A stretch of DNA of 64,000 nt from Cylicocyclus nassatus. Taxonomy: Eukaryota; Nematoda; Chromadorea; Rhabditida; Strongylidae. Shown one piece after another: positions 10,350-21,479 of the stretch (position 1 is the first letter of the stretch; each line of letters starts with the position of its first letter). The DNA is taken from positions 78,823,594 through 78,887,593 of the forward strand of contig CATQJL010000001.1 of assembly GCA_958299035.1 (NCBI GenBank). Reading direction: 5' to 3'. The position numbers and the translations under genes are program-made. Under the pieces are notes generated by a model. That model did no database searches. It had not been told where the DNA came from and saw nothing but the letters and a program-made list of their open reading frames with translations.

Positions 10350-12121
10350 CTGTAATCGTCGCCACATAGCGCGGCAGCAACCAGTGCTCCCGGCCTCCAA
10401 CTTCTAGAAGCGCTCGCATCGCGGAGCCGCGACAGTGTTCATCTTTCGCGTCCGCATCCTAGATTCGAGCAAGCATCCGTTGTAAGTGGTTGCGATGTTT
10501 TTTTATGCTTTCTTTTCTTTCCAGATATTAATGGCCACATGATTAAGCGATAACTGATCAGATTTTGCTTTTTTTGCGACTGCAATCTATTTAAGCTTAA
10601 TCGTATCTTTGAAATTTTATGCCTGCCAGCTCATGGTTCAATTGTAGAGTTACTCTTGTTCGGAATCAGACAAAAATAATCAAATTGATCAGACAGCATA
10701 TGCAAAGCGCTCTCAAGCTTTTAATCTTAGAAGTGATGTGAAGAAGGAGCATAGGTCGTAATTGGATAATTCCTTTTAGAGTTATGCAAACAAGCTTCCA
10801 TCATGCAACCGTTTATTGGTAATGATTGAAGCAAATAGTTAAAGCTTTGAAAGCCCAGGCAAATTTGGACATCTGGGAATTTCATGTAGAAAGTAATTTT
10901 TAGGTCTAACCAAAACACTGCTCGATCGGCACCTTAGATGGGTTACTCCCAACTCTAACCAGATCTTAATATCGTCTCAAGTTTAGGCTCAACGGCGCCT
11001 CTAGAAAAGTAATGTTCGTCATCTAAAAACCCATTGATGCACAGTGCATTCAAAACACGATTATTGAAGACTGTTAGCAATTTTTATGTATCGTAAGGGA
11101 ACTCATAAAGACGCATCACATAGTGCAGTCAACTACTAGAGTTTTGCATTAATCTTCTGTAGGATACCACTTTGACTATGGTGGTACTTTGGGTAGTCTC
11201 ACATGTTTCACTGCGCAAATACTGCTCAAACTTCATAATTGATCGAAGTGAGTAACTTTGCATTTCAGCAAGTATAAACATTCTTAATTATGTAAGTGAC
11301 TTTATAAAGGTATTGTCTGAAAGAGAATAACATATTTCAATATCTATCAGAGTTGGAAAGTCTAATCACTTTTCTTTCTTGAGAAACCTCCAGTTATTTC
11401 GTAAGCGTCCCATTTTTTACCGTTCACCCTAATAATATGCACTTATAGGATAAATTCAGTTTTCTCAAAAAGTCTAGGATTCTTGGAGTCTAGGAGTCTT
11501 GAATTTCCAGTTTTGGCATATGTCAGCAAAAACCTACTGATAGAGGTCTATAGATGAGCATTGTTTGCACGGCGTTTTTTCTGGGTGCATGAAAAAAAAG
11601 CCCGTCATTGCAAGCATAGTTGCGATAGGGGAAGCAATGGATTTTACCCCCTCACATTTGAGCCAGAACCCAGATGTCCCCCTTTCACCTGAGTCTGATT
11701 TGGGATGGTAGGTTGAGAGTGAATCGTGATTAAAAAGCTAATGGAGAATCATCTCAGTCGTGAAACACAACAACCACAAATTAAGTATTTCTATCAATTA
11801 CGAGAATCACTACAGTAGTTTCCTTTTTCCAAAGTATTTCAAAGGCGTCTACAAGAGATGCAACAGCATAAAATAATTATCTTAATTTAGGAAATAAAAA
11901 CAACTTGAAAATATAAACATTCTTAAAACGAACATAAGAATCAAAGAACATTTGATTTGCTGCCTCTTTCTTTCACGTTTTTCGGGAAAGTTTTTTTTAA
12001 TATATTTATTTTCAACCCTTAAGGTTTTCTAAGGGTCATTACAGTTTTGAGAGAGATAAACAGAGAGGCGCCTTTGTTTGCAAAAGGAGCAAGAAAAAAC
12101 CAACTGATAAGTAAGTCTATG
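10350..12121. other. No gene seen
   Basis: About 1.8 kb. After a short GC-rich tail (to 10490) it is AT-rich, with frequent stops on both strands and no splice-supported frames or terminal repeats that I can identify. Confidence 0.5.
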
Positions 12122-12123
12122 TA

Positions 12124-12796
12124 CAGGGTGTCCCAAAAAAATGTGAACACTGTTTGATCGTTAATAACTCCGTTGCTTTCATGTCTTTCGCCGAGCTTGA
12201 GGCACCATTTTGTAGAGCGAGGTTGAACTTAGATTTGCAGTATGGAGCGAACCATCGATCGTTTTCCGTTACTGTACGATTACGGTATGAATTTTTAACA
12301 TATGGATCCATTGTGAAATATGCCATTTGACAAAATTGCTTCCAAAATCTGGAAAATCGTGCACTAAGTTTTTCGCGCACGCTGATTCCACTACAAACTT
12401 TTTGCGATGTTTTCAGCCTTTTTGACGGTGTAATCACATTTCTGACAAATGCAGGGAATTGAGTTATTACGATTTACCGGGGATAACTTAGGAAAGAACC
12501 ATCACAGTAAAATGGGAATTTCAAATTTGAAATCAGCGCCTGCCATTACCATAGTATAAGAGTTTTTGGCTTGTTTGGTTTTGACCGAGGCAGAATATGG
12601 CCTCCAATTGCCTAAAATCCTTGTCGAAGTTCTTACCGTAATCCTACAGTAATGAAGAGCGATAGATAATTCGCTCCATACTGAGAATCTAAGTTGAAGT
12701 CAGCTCTACAAAACGGTACCTGAAACAAGGCAAAATACTTGTTGGGAAGAAAGATATTAACGATCAAACAGTGTTCACATGTTTTGGGACACCCTG
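12124..12796. mobile_element. Mariner-like MITE (CAGGGTGTCCCAAAA ends)
   Basis: The ends are CAGGGTGTCCCAAAA and TTTTGGGACACCCTG, flanked by TA on both sides (12122-12123, 12797-12798). Inside the ends, TGTTTGATCGTTAATA and its complement extend the inverted repeat to about 45 bp. It is 673 bp with no transposase. Relatives lie at 7133, about 50540-51070 and 55570-56219. Confidence 0.8.
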
Positions 12797-13382
12797 TATA
12801 TCTATGGTAAGTCTATATCCAGGTTGTCGTTGCTTATAAAAACCAGAAAAGTTTGCTAAAGACTGGAGAAACAGCTCAGCGTGTGATGTGTTTACTGTTA
12901 GTGAATGGTCATGCTAGTAAAACTCCTTTTTTTTCATGGGATGAAAGGGACTTCAATGCATTTTTTGTCATCTAAAGCGAATAGTAGATATATCGGTCAG
13001 ATAAACCCCTCTTATCTTAAGGCCGCATGCACTAACCTCCCCGCTGGGGAGGGGATCGCAGCTTAAAAGAAAGCTTTATATTTCGAAACTTCAAATACCT
13101 GCTCAGACAATCGACCGGACCCCTCCGCCGGACAGTCGGAATCTGCCAGAGTCGCGCCGGACCCAGTTGACCAATGAGAGCGGGGCAAATGGGCGGTCCA
13201 TTCTTGTAGGTCGCGGTGACATCGCTGGCAGGCAAATGGGACGCTTTTCCGGCCCTGCTGCAAAGGTACGCCTTTTCTGCTCCAGAGGTACGCCAGATTT
13301 AGCAGAGCCGCGCCGGAGAAATTTGCCCGGCGCGAGTCTGCCAGATTTGGAAGAGCCGCGCCGCAGAAAATCGGAGGGGTCC

Positions 13383-13572
13383 GGAGCACAAATGGGAGGT
13401 CTCCGAAGCAGAAAATGGGAGGTATCCGGAGCAGAAAATGGGAGGTATCCGGAGCAGAAAATGGGAGGGCTCCGGAGCAGAAATGGGAGGGCTCCGGAGC
13501 AGAAATGGGAGGTCTCCGGAGCAGAAATGGAAGGCTCCGGGGCACAAATGGGAGGGCTCCGGAGCAGGCTGC
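13383..13572. repeat. Minisatellite (GGAGCAGAAATGGGAGG type)
   Basis: About eight imperfect copies of a unit of 22-25 bases built from CCGGAGCAGAAATGGGAGG. Copies also occur at 14706-14808 near the other end of the same nested element. Open frames here are by-products of the repeat. Confidence 0.85.
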
Positions 13573-13808
13573 GCATCGATCTGGCGCGTAGCAAGCAAAC
13601 GTCTAACTCCACGGTGATGAGTCCTCTGTTTACCCTCTTTCTTCATATTTTAGTCGTTTTTTTCGATTTTGTTGTTTTTCCGCGTTTCTTACCGTTTTTT
13701 TTCTTTTCCGCGTTGCTCTTCGTCGCGTTGGCGTTTATGTTGTTGTAAGTTCCTCGTTTTCAGGTTTATGTTTCAAATTTTCGTGCGGATGCACTCAATC
13801 ACTTTCAG

Positions 13809-13995
13809 TGTTTGGCTCTTTTCGACTTGCTGAGACATCGTTGACTACTGATGGAGTAGTTTTTGTGATTAATTCTGGATTTTCGAAACAACAACAATTT
13901 TCGAAAGTATATAATTCGAGTAAAGTCCAAATGAAGTTTTCTTCCCATTTCGGTCAAAAAGCTTGCTTTCTTAGGTGCAGTGGATTTAGCGGTAT
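13809..13995 (+). pseudogene. Captured DEAH-box RNA helicase fragment
   Basis: After an acceptor-like TCACTTTCAG (13799-13808) the frame reads LAETSLTTDGVVFVINSGFS followed by KQQQFSKVYN. This matches the conserved region of DEAH-box helicases (Prp22/DHX8-like families) where an AETS-L-T/I-DG-V-V-V...GF.K..VYN string lies in the second RecA domain. After that the match shifts frame (RVKSK, then a stop, then FLPIS). A later frame at 14231-14300 (QNLANSYPHL) may be a second piece of the same gene. It is much shorter than any helicase, with frame breaks and an internal 42-bp duplication, so it is a pseudogene carried by the nested transposon. Confidence 0.55.
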
Positions 13996-14020
13996 TTGGA
14001 AGGTATATCTAAACTTTTTC

Positions 14021-14104
14021 GTACCCCTCAATATCGATACCTTATCAAGTGGCTGTATTCCGGTACCCCTCAATATCGATACCTTATCAGGTGGCTGTAT
14101 TCCG
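14021..14104. repeat. 42-bp tandem duplication
   Basis: Two units (14021-14062, 14063-14104) differ at one or two bases; each begins GTACCCCTCAATATCGATAC. The period is a multiple of three, so it keeps frame. It lies in the core of the nested element. Confidence 0.9.
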
Positions 14105-15514
14105 TGGATTATTGGATTCCGCAATGATAGATATTTTGGGCAGTCTGAGTCCACTCATACTCGATTTCATCGACTCGATGAGAGAAAACCTCGAAAGCGA
14201 TCTGGTATGCAGTTTTTACGTTGAAATGTAGTCCTTGCAGCAGGCTGTTTGTCAGAACCTTGCCAACTCGTACCCTCATCTCACTATCACAATATTCAGC
14301 GGTAGGGGATTTTTTGTGTGCTCATGTGTTTGGTATTCTTTGCTCTTCATCCATTTTCAGAGGTTTCTTGCCGTCTTTAAAATGCTCGTATTTAGAACCA
14401 GATGTACCTTATCGCTTTACTGCTTTGCTGCTTTGTTGTCCGTTTTGTAGCTGCTAAGTTTTGTTTTGAAATTTGCAGGAGATTGTTTGCAGTTACTTTG
14501 AAATAAATGTCTTGTTTCTTCATTCTTCTATCTTCTATCCACAAACGCTAGGGGTGAGAGGGAGGGAGTAAAGAACGGGGTTGAGGGTCGAGCTGAACTC
14601 TTATCCGGGGGGGGGGGGTAGTATTCGGCTAATTTGGGTGGGGTTTAGAGACATAATTGGGGTTTGGAGCTTAACTAGGCTATTTACAGTATGCCGCGGC
14701 AAACTTGCGGAGCAGAAAATGGCAGGGCTCCGGAGCAGAAAATGGGAGGTCTCCGGAGCAGAAATGGGAGGTCTTCGGAGCAGAAATGGGAGGGCTCCGG
14801 CGGACGAGTGGCACACCCACCGCTGGGGAAACCCCGCGGCCCTGCCATTTCTCCGGCGGAGGGGTCCTATCCGCTGCCTGAGTGGATTTCACGTTGTGTA
14901 CCTATCCGTAACTATTCGTACTGCCCTTCACTATGAGCATGTTGAAGAAGAGCGAGAAGCTGTACGAACCGCATCGTCCAGCTTTTGTATGATCCCTGAT
15001 GATCCCCGGCGCTTTTCTTCAAAGTCATTTTTCTTTCTTCGAAGTTAACGAAAACTCTCCAAAGCTGTACTGAACATCTAACACAACAGTGCTAAGCATG
15101 TTGCTGATGAGAACAAATGAGTTTTTGAAAAGTGGAATTTTTCGGTAAACCTCGTTTCGACCTGTGGATCATCGAAAATTTCATGACTTCAAAACATCAT
15201 TTGTTCTTATCACGAACACGCTTAGCACTGGCGGGTTGGATAATCTGCACAACTTTGGAGGTTCTCGTTAACTTCGGAGAAAGGATAATGACTTTAAAGA
15301 AAAGCGCCGGGGATCATCAGGGATCATACAAAAGCTGGAAAATGCGGTTCGTACAGCTTCTCGCTCCTCTTCAACATGTTCATAGTGAAGGGTAGCAGGA
15401 ATAGTTACGGATATTTACACAACGTGAAATCCAGGTATCTGGAGTTTCGAAATATAAAGCTTTCTTTTAAGCTGCGATCCCCTCCTCAGCGGGGAGGTTA
15501 GTGCATGCGGCCCT

Positions 15515-16094
15515 TACTGTTAAAAAAGATAGAAAAAAGTCGACACTATGTCGATTCTTCATAATCTCAGTTATCGAATGATGTATAGCATGTATAGCCT
15601 ATTAGGGCATTGAGCTTTCTAGCTTAAAAAAATGCTTGCTCCGGTGGTCCATAAAAGCCAATACATTCGAGGAGAAGGGTGGAGCAAGCTAATAGTAAAT
15701 ATCCCTACCCATTTCCAAGAACTGCCAAGCCTTTCGCCCAACAATCTATAAACCATTCGATACTTAGGGAACAGAGGTTTGACGTAAATCGTCAAATTTT
15801 TTACGCCCACTTTACCGAAGAGATACGCCCTATTTTATTTGAAAATTATGTTCAATTTCAACTGTAAATTTCTCCCCAACGAAGAACTAACTACCGCTCG
15901 TTATCTATCAGTGTTACAGAGGAGCACGTCTTTTTCTATAGGGGTAAACCGTCGACTTTTCCGTAGCTTTCATCTTCATTGCGATAAGCGAGCGAAAAGA
16001 GAGTTTACTAAATCAGTTGATATATTAGGTTGTAACATAAGTCTGGAGACACTCTACTTCTTACTGTGATAAGTAATGTAGTTCACATTTTCAA
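15515..16094. other. No gene seen
   Basis: AT-rich sequence with short frames on both strands and no recognised repeat ends. Confidence 0.5.
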
Positions 16095-16898
16095 TAGGGG
16101 TCCGGGACACTATTCGATAGAACAAAGCAAGCTCTACAAGCTGGTATGCAAAAGTTCGCCACAACTTCGACCCACTTTATTTTTTTATCCAAAATGCGAG
16201 TCACACTGAAGGCTCAGAAAATCGCGAAAAATTCACATCTTTGTTCAAAAAAATTCTACGAAACTCCAACTTACTCAAAAAATTTGCACACTATATCAGG
16301 CACTCATATGTACCTTTGCTGAAGTTCTTCCTCGTCTAGAAGTTGAGAACACAAAAATTTTCTTGTTTTACAAAAACGAAGCTATGCTGTTCCTATTGGT
16401 GTAACTGCATACTACAATCCCTTAAAAGTATAACCGTGAATTTTCAGCTTTCCAGAAGCCCAAGTTTTCGAAAATTACCTAGTTTAGCATTGAACACCCG
16501 AGTGGAAAAAGCTAAACTCGGTATTTTTCGAATACTAGGACTTCTGCAAAGCTGAAAATTTACGGTTTTACTTCTAAAGGCTTGTAATATACAGCTACAC
16601 GAAGTGAAACAGCATAGCTCCGTTTTTGTAATAACAAGAAAATTTTCGTTTCCTCAATTTCTAGATGAGGAAGAAATACAGCAACGGTCCGTATGAGTGT
16701 CTGATATAGAGTGCAATTTTTTTCAGCAAGCTAAAGTTTCGTAGAATTTTCTTGAAAGAAGACATGAAATTTTTCCTAATTTTACAGCCTTCAGTGCGAC
16801 TCATGTTCCGGATACAAACTTACGGTGATTCGGAGCTGTTACGAACTTTTGCACACTATCTTGTAGAGGTTGTTTGGCACCATTGAATGGTACCCTGA
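16095..16898. mobile_element. Foldback MITE (GGGTCC.GGACACTATTCGATAG end)
   Basis: About 0.8 kb folding around a centre near 16500. Arms share AGCTCTACAAG, ATAAAAATAAAGTGGGTC-like and GCATTGAACACCC/AGCTAAACT words. The outer ends match as ATAG/ACACTATTC against the complement of CATTGAATGGTACCCTGA. A partial relative at 56528-56715 begins CAGGGTATCATCCGATAGAG. Confidence 0.65.
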
Positions 16899-16967
16899 AG
16901 CTCTATTAAAATTTCGAAGTTCGCGACTTATCGTTGGAAGTAATTAAAGTGTAGCAAGACTTATATA

Positions 16968-17735
16968 TAGTGTGGCCCCCGGTCAGCTTCTCATAGGTGC
17001 CTACGCGACGCACCCGCAACGCACGCCTTCAGTGCGTCTCCTGTCCTTCTGATGAAAATCCTTTCTTCTCTCCTTTTTTTTCGGTGTACTATATTCTCTC
17101 TATTTTAGGTATAAAAAACTCGAGATGACCGGTGACAAGATTTCACGTGCTCTAATAGTTCTACGACCTTCAGTCTTGTGTAGTAATCTTGTGTTTTCCC
17201 TTTTTTCTCTGAAAAATTGAGATTTGATTGGATATTAAGATAATATTCTTTCAAAAGCTTCTTGTATAAAATAAGAATCCCTTTCGGTTTGATGTGTAAG
17301 GTGTAGACAAAGTGACAGGTGTCTCAAGTCAAAATTGAGCCTTCCGAGAAGTTAATAGGCATTTTTACTGAAACGTTTTTTTGAAATCGTTGACCACTCT
17401 TCGTAGACTTAGTTTCTAAGTCTACGAAGAGAAATGTTTTGAGAATGCTGTTGTTCTTTAATTTCTTTACGTATACTTATTACAACATATCCATCAGTGC
17501 AAGTTCGGCATATGCATCCATTGACTGAATTTGAGGTACTCATGGAAGTTGGCTGCTTTTCATTCTTGCATACGTCTCTTTCGATGTGAACCTAGAGGTT
17601 TCCACTTTACATTTTTCTCCTTTGTAAGCATAAATATGCTCTACTGCTCGTGAGTGAGGCGAGAGACATTTAGAAAGGCGCGCTGCGTGCGCGCTGCGGA
17701 AGTACCTATGGGAACCTGGCCGGGGTCCACACTAT
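16968..17735. mobile_element. Inverted-repeat element (TAGTGTGGCCCCCGG ends)
   Basis: The left end TAGTGTGGCCCCCGGTCAGC and the complement of the right end, TAGTGTGGACCCCGGCCAGG, are similar over about 70 bp, including CATAGGTAC and GCGCACGC-like blocks. The flanks are TA on both sides. 768 bp, no coding motif. Confidence 0.6.
17397..17431. repeat. Perfect 16-bp hairpin
   Basis: CTCTTCGTAGACTTAG (17397-17412) pairs exactly with 17416-17431 across a TTT loop. It lies inside the element at 16968-17735. Confidence 0.85.
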
Positions 17736-17949
17736 AACAGCCCAATAATAGCCAGATAAAATAGCTCATATTTCCCGACCCAAAACATCTAGAAAAAATC
17801 AACGGTGTTATTCGATTCACCTTGACCTCAGCTTTCAAATAATATGTAGTTTCTTAGGACCTTCGCTTTCAGGGCTCACTTACCCCTTCACCCTACAAAG
17901 ATGGGAGTAGCGGAGACCTCCTTCACCTGGCGTGAGCCCGTCTCCTCCT

Positions 17950-18640
17950 ATCGCACCTATGATTGCAAGTAATTTCAAACTTTGAGCGGCACCATCGCAG
18001 TTAAAGCTATGATGCTATCAAAAATACTTGTGATGCAACGAATGAGGGAACTGTTACCTTATCCTTATCCACGATAGCTTGGTGGTCTCAACACTTCGCA
18101 CTAGAGGATATAGCATTGAGTCTTAGGAGACATATTATTTATTCTCCTTAAAGTAATCGTATGTGTTCACCTTTGACGGACGACTTCAGGTAGCGCTCTT
18201 TACTTTCTATTCATGCATATGCAATTTATCCCGAGATTTTTCATTTTTAGAAGATGTTTACTAAAACACAATTTTAAACCCTAAAATCTGCGGCAAATCT
18301 CGCACTTTTTCTTACAGTTTATCTCTCCTGAACAAAACATTTAGAATATTATTTAATATCCACATTAAAAAGAGCTTAGAAAGCCTTTCTGGAAGGTTTG
18401 TTGCCCAGATTCTCTTGAATAAGCAGCACTTTGGCGTTTAAAAAACACTGATTTCTTCGAAGTCCGGTTAAAGATATGCGGGTGATGCTACAAGATTCTC
18501 TCAGGACAACATGCGAGCGTCACTCCATACGAAATCGTTCAATTTGCTGGTTGTTTATGACTAAACTCAAAGAAGACTTTGAAAATTGTTCAAGGATGGC
18601 CTCATTACTTGTGGATCACCCTTATAGAACGTTCGCACTT
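17950..18640. repeat. Diverged duplicated segment, copy 1
   Basis: It aligns in order with 46690-47230. Shared words include GCGGCACC..CGCAGT, ACGATAGCTTGGTGGTCT, GACGGA and GCTGGTTGTTTATG/GCTGGTGGTTTGTC. No open frame is conserved. It may be a dispersed repeat or an old segmental copy. Confidence 0.45.
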
Positions 18641-19215
18641 CTTCGTAAGGCTTTTTCACATGTTATGATGGTAAATCGCGACACATTTCTAAGTTTTTAT
18701 CAAAAATGTGACTTAACCATTTGAGACGCTTGAAAAATCGTAAAAAGTTGCGATGAAAACAGCATTTCTCAAAACACTGCTGCATAACTTTCCAAAGTTT
18801 TTGGAACTTCTCTAAACGGCCTATTTTACAATGGCGCTTTTTGCTGGAAGTCTCTGTCTGAGTTTATAGTAAAGAAGATTGAAGATTTGCTACTTTTGAA
18901 CTGAAGACTGCTTTGCCGAATGGTACTCAAAAACAAACGAAAGACTTTTGAAAAAGAGCTGTAATCGATTTAAAACACTCATGTGTATTCACTTTTGAGA
19001 CCCCTTTTATATGAATCATTGACACAACAACCTTAGCAGAGGACTTTTTTCTTGGACTGGTTTGCTTATGGAAGTAACTATAAATAACACGAAAATAATC
19101 TGGTCAAGGATGTTGCACACAAAAATCAAAGAATTTAAATTTTGATTTTTAGGGGGTGACTAGCTGCTTTGAATTATGAACAGTTCAAACCATCATTTGT
19201 TTGGTCAGTCTTTTT
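18640..19215. other. No gene seen
   Basis: AT-rich sequence with no supported frame or repeat. Confidence 0.5.
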
Positions 19216-19221
19216 GGGGTG

Positions 19222-19500
19222 AATGAGTGGCGTAGTGGTGTGAGGCGTCGCTATGACCAATTTGGACCCAGGTTCGATTCCGTTCCTACTGAGTCAACCA
19301 AGCCTTCTATACTCCAAGCAATAGATTGGTACCAGAGTAATCTGGGGAGCATTCTGGTAATCGGATGACCCCCCCCCCTCTCAAGTCACCGTAGAAGGCT
19401 CGCATGCATTCAGTAACTTTCTGGTCTACCATTTAGGATACGCTCGGCGCATGCCCGTAGAGGGTACTGAAGATGCCCGATCTTTTATCCTCTATTATCC
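19222..19500 (+). mobile_element. tRNA-derived SINE-like sequence
   Basis: The head reads GAGTGGCGTAGTGGTGTGAG (A-box like), then about 35 bases later GGTTCGATTCC (perfect B box). A tRNA-unrelated body follows, with a poly-C run and GTCACC, then a tail CTCTATTATCCTTATTC. That is the usual layout of a tRNA-derived SINE. Part of the body (GGTGACTTGAGA..GTCAT.CG) occurs inverted at 39196-39220. Confidence 0.6.
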
Positions 19501-20297
19501 TTATTCACGGTTTTTGAATGTTAATGAGTATTCCAAGTAGAATCAGTTACATTCGAGTTTATGGTGTTCAAATTTTTGCTTACCTGCTTGTTTCAATTTG
19601 CTGAAAGCAGTGTATTATACATAAATCTACACTTTTGTGTTAGGTGAAAACAGAAAAATGTGTCATTTTTAGAGCCACATGCAACGAAAAACTAGTAGAT
19701 GCAACTCATTCTTTCCCGCTGTAGTGTTCTGAACCAATGCTGTTGATGGAACTTACAAATTGTCATTGTCTAGCTTATCGTTTCTGTCTAATTTTGGCTT
19801 TAAAAAAATTTTTTTGAAGAAATTTGATCACTTTTTCAAAACTGCTGCTTGCTTTTTCACGAAACGCATCAAAGACAAAGTTTTTTGCATTTAATTGAGG
19901 CTTGAACAGTATGCATCTCGACACAAATTCGCGTACTGCTCTTGTTGATTTAGACGTGATCAGCTAGAACTTTTTGTGCACAATCGCGCCAATTCATTGA
20001 AGGTTGATGTATTAGGTGAGCCAGAAAGTTCGTGCCGTTTTTTTAGACCCGTTCTATAATCGGTCAGAATAAAGATAGACAAATCTTTCAAATAGTATCC
20101 GATGCAAAATTTCTTACTCTCTCCAGTAGCTATGCTTGTTTTTTTGTGAATGTTTCGACGAGAGATGAAATAATCGCCGAAAACTAGACCTCTTCATTTT
20201 TCCACGTCTAACTTTCGCTAGTTTTCAGAATTTTCATTCTAGACTTTTAAAGGTGCTCTAATAACCATTTGGCAAGGCAAACCTTTTTCAAACCAAT

Positions 20298-20388
20298 GCA
20301 TTTTTTGCATTTTTTCAACTTCCTTTCCATTTGCATTTTTTCAACTTCCTTTCCAGCATTTTTTGCATTTTTTCAACTTCCTTTCCAA
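20298..20388. repeat. 23-bp tandem repeat
   Basis: Three copies of GCATTTTTTCAACTTCCTTT plus CCA, with small spacers, inside the left arm of the mariner-like foldback. Confidence 0.85.
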
Positions 20389-20573
20389 AGTTTTCTGGAT
20401 TATATTACCAGAGCATCGAATTTTGAAAAAAATCGCGTAACAAATAATTGCACCAAACACTTCGAAATCCTCAAAATATCGAAGTTCTAAAACTCCCTTA
20501 TTACTATCACCAGTATGCCGAAGCAAATGAGCGATTACGGAACGAAAATGGGTAGATTTTGGAATTTCAACTA

Positions 20574-21479
20574 CTCAGACAATTATCGCGACCACCCGCG
20601 GAAGGGCCCGCGCCGACATTTCATCCATGCCGCGGGTGGTAGAGTAAACGCACGCTAAGCAGCCGAGAGTTACCCGCGGATGCGCCGGTAAGCGCTCGAA
20701 AGACGCCCGCGGATGTCCAGACAAGCACCCGACTGATGCGCATTATGCATTCGCGCGTGGCCCGATACGCAGTTGCTAAATGCAGTACAATATGGATGTC
20801 CAGACAAGCACCCGACTGATGCGCGTTATGCATCCGCGCGTGGCCCGATACGCAGTTGCTAAATGCAGTACAATATACATTTATTCCATTTTTGGAACAT
20901 CTGTTTCCATTTTCCTCGCCCTCGCACATGAGTCAGGGTATGCGTCAAAATTTGTCTTCCCTCGTAGGGCCCCGGTTCCAACTTCAGGTAACCCTGGAGG
21001 AGGATACCTCAGCAGACCGTCTTTGCTACTAGCCTCATACCGAGAAACGATAAGCAACGGCGTAAACATTGCTTATTGAGGGTACCTCTATCAGCGCGGC
21101 GTATCTCACGCGAGTAACGTCTTTGCTTACAGCATGTAAGAATTGCGGCGTCCGGCAAGGCCCGCGGCTGGTCAGACTGATTCTGTTAAGCCGTTGCCTG
21201 GAAGGGCCGGGGCCTGCCCGGAAATGATGAGCACGGCGCCCATGAAGGCCCGCGGCTGCTTTCAATAAGGTCCGTGTCCCGCCCGAGTGTTTTTCTCCCG
21301 GGCCGCGGGTGTCCCGGTAGAAGAAGTAAAACCCGTGACCTTTAACTAGCGAAAACATTGAGCCGCGGTCGCCAAGCAAGTGGGTTAAGGGCCGCGGATG
21401 GTGAGTATTAAAATTTAACGCCCGCGCGCCACCAAAAGGCACTATTAAGGGCCGCGGATGCCCGTAATAATTGTCTGAG
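20574..21479. mobile_element. Second CTCAG-ended element (CCGCGG-rich)
   Basis: A 906-bp GC-rich insertion in the mariner-like foldback. The ends are CTCAGACAATTAT and its complement ATAATTGTCTGAG, flanked by TA on both sides. The first ten bases equal those of the element at 13102, and both have a 2-bp flank duplication. At least ten GCCCGCGG or CCGCGGATG-type words are scattered within it. An 83-bp tandem pair lies at 20712-20877. A frame around 20980-21140 (GNPGGGYLSRPSLLLASYRE onward) looks somewhat protein-like but has a stop and is not recognised. Confidence 0.65.
20712..20877. repeat. 83-bp tandem duplication
   Basis: Two near-identical units beginning GATGTCCAGACAAGCACCCG, at 20712 and 20795. 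Both include GCGTGGCCCGATACGCAGTT. Confidence 0.9.

Larger units (their letters stand above)
13102..14882. mobile_element. Nested CTCAG-ended element carrying a helicase fragment
   Basis: A 1781-bp insertion with inverted ends: CTCAGACAATCGACCGGACC at the left and a right end whose complement is CTCAGGCAGCGGATAGGACC, followed by CCTCCGCCGG in both. The right arm of the host foldback reads ATACCTGGATTTCACG without a break, which fixes the insertion point and a 2-bp TG duplication (13100-13101, 14883-14884). Inside are GC-rich minisatellites near both ends and an AT-rich, intron-like core with a DEAH-box helicase remnant. An element with the same terminal word is at 20574-21479. The superfamily is not assigned. 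Confidence 0.7.
13021..15512. mobile_element. Long foldback element (GGCCGCATGC ends) hosting a nested element
   Basis: The ends GGCCGCATGCACTAACCTCC and its complement are near-perfect over about 70 bp. The right arm (about 15150-15512) pairs with two separated left-arm pieces, 13021-13101 and 14883-15150, because a second element (13102-14882) lies between them. Without it the foldback would be about 0.7 kb. The arms share GATCCCCGGCGCTTTTCTT and TCTCGCTC..CTTCAACATG. Confidence 0.8.

Noticed and set aside
9430..10490. Solo LTR
   Set aside because: No convincing TG...CA termini or target duplication could be read, only a local rise in GC and an ATGCTTGC/GCAAGCAT pair.
13063..13748. Long overlapping frames of 115 to 193 codons on both strands
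   Set aside because: They are read-through of the GGAGCAGAAATGGGAGG minisatellite inside a transposon.
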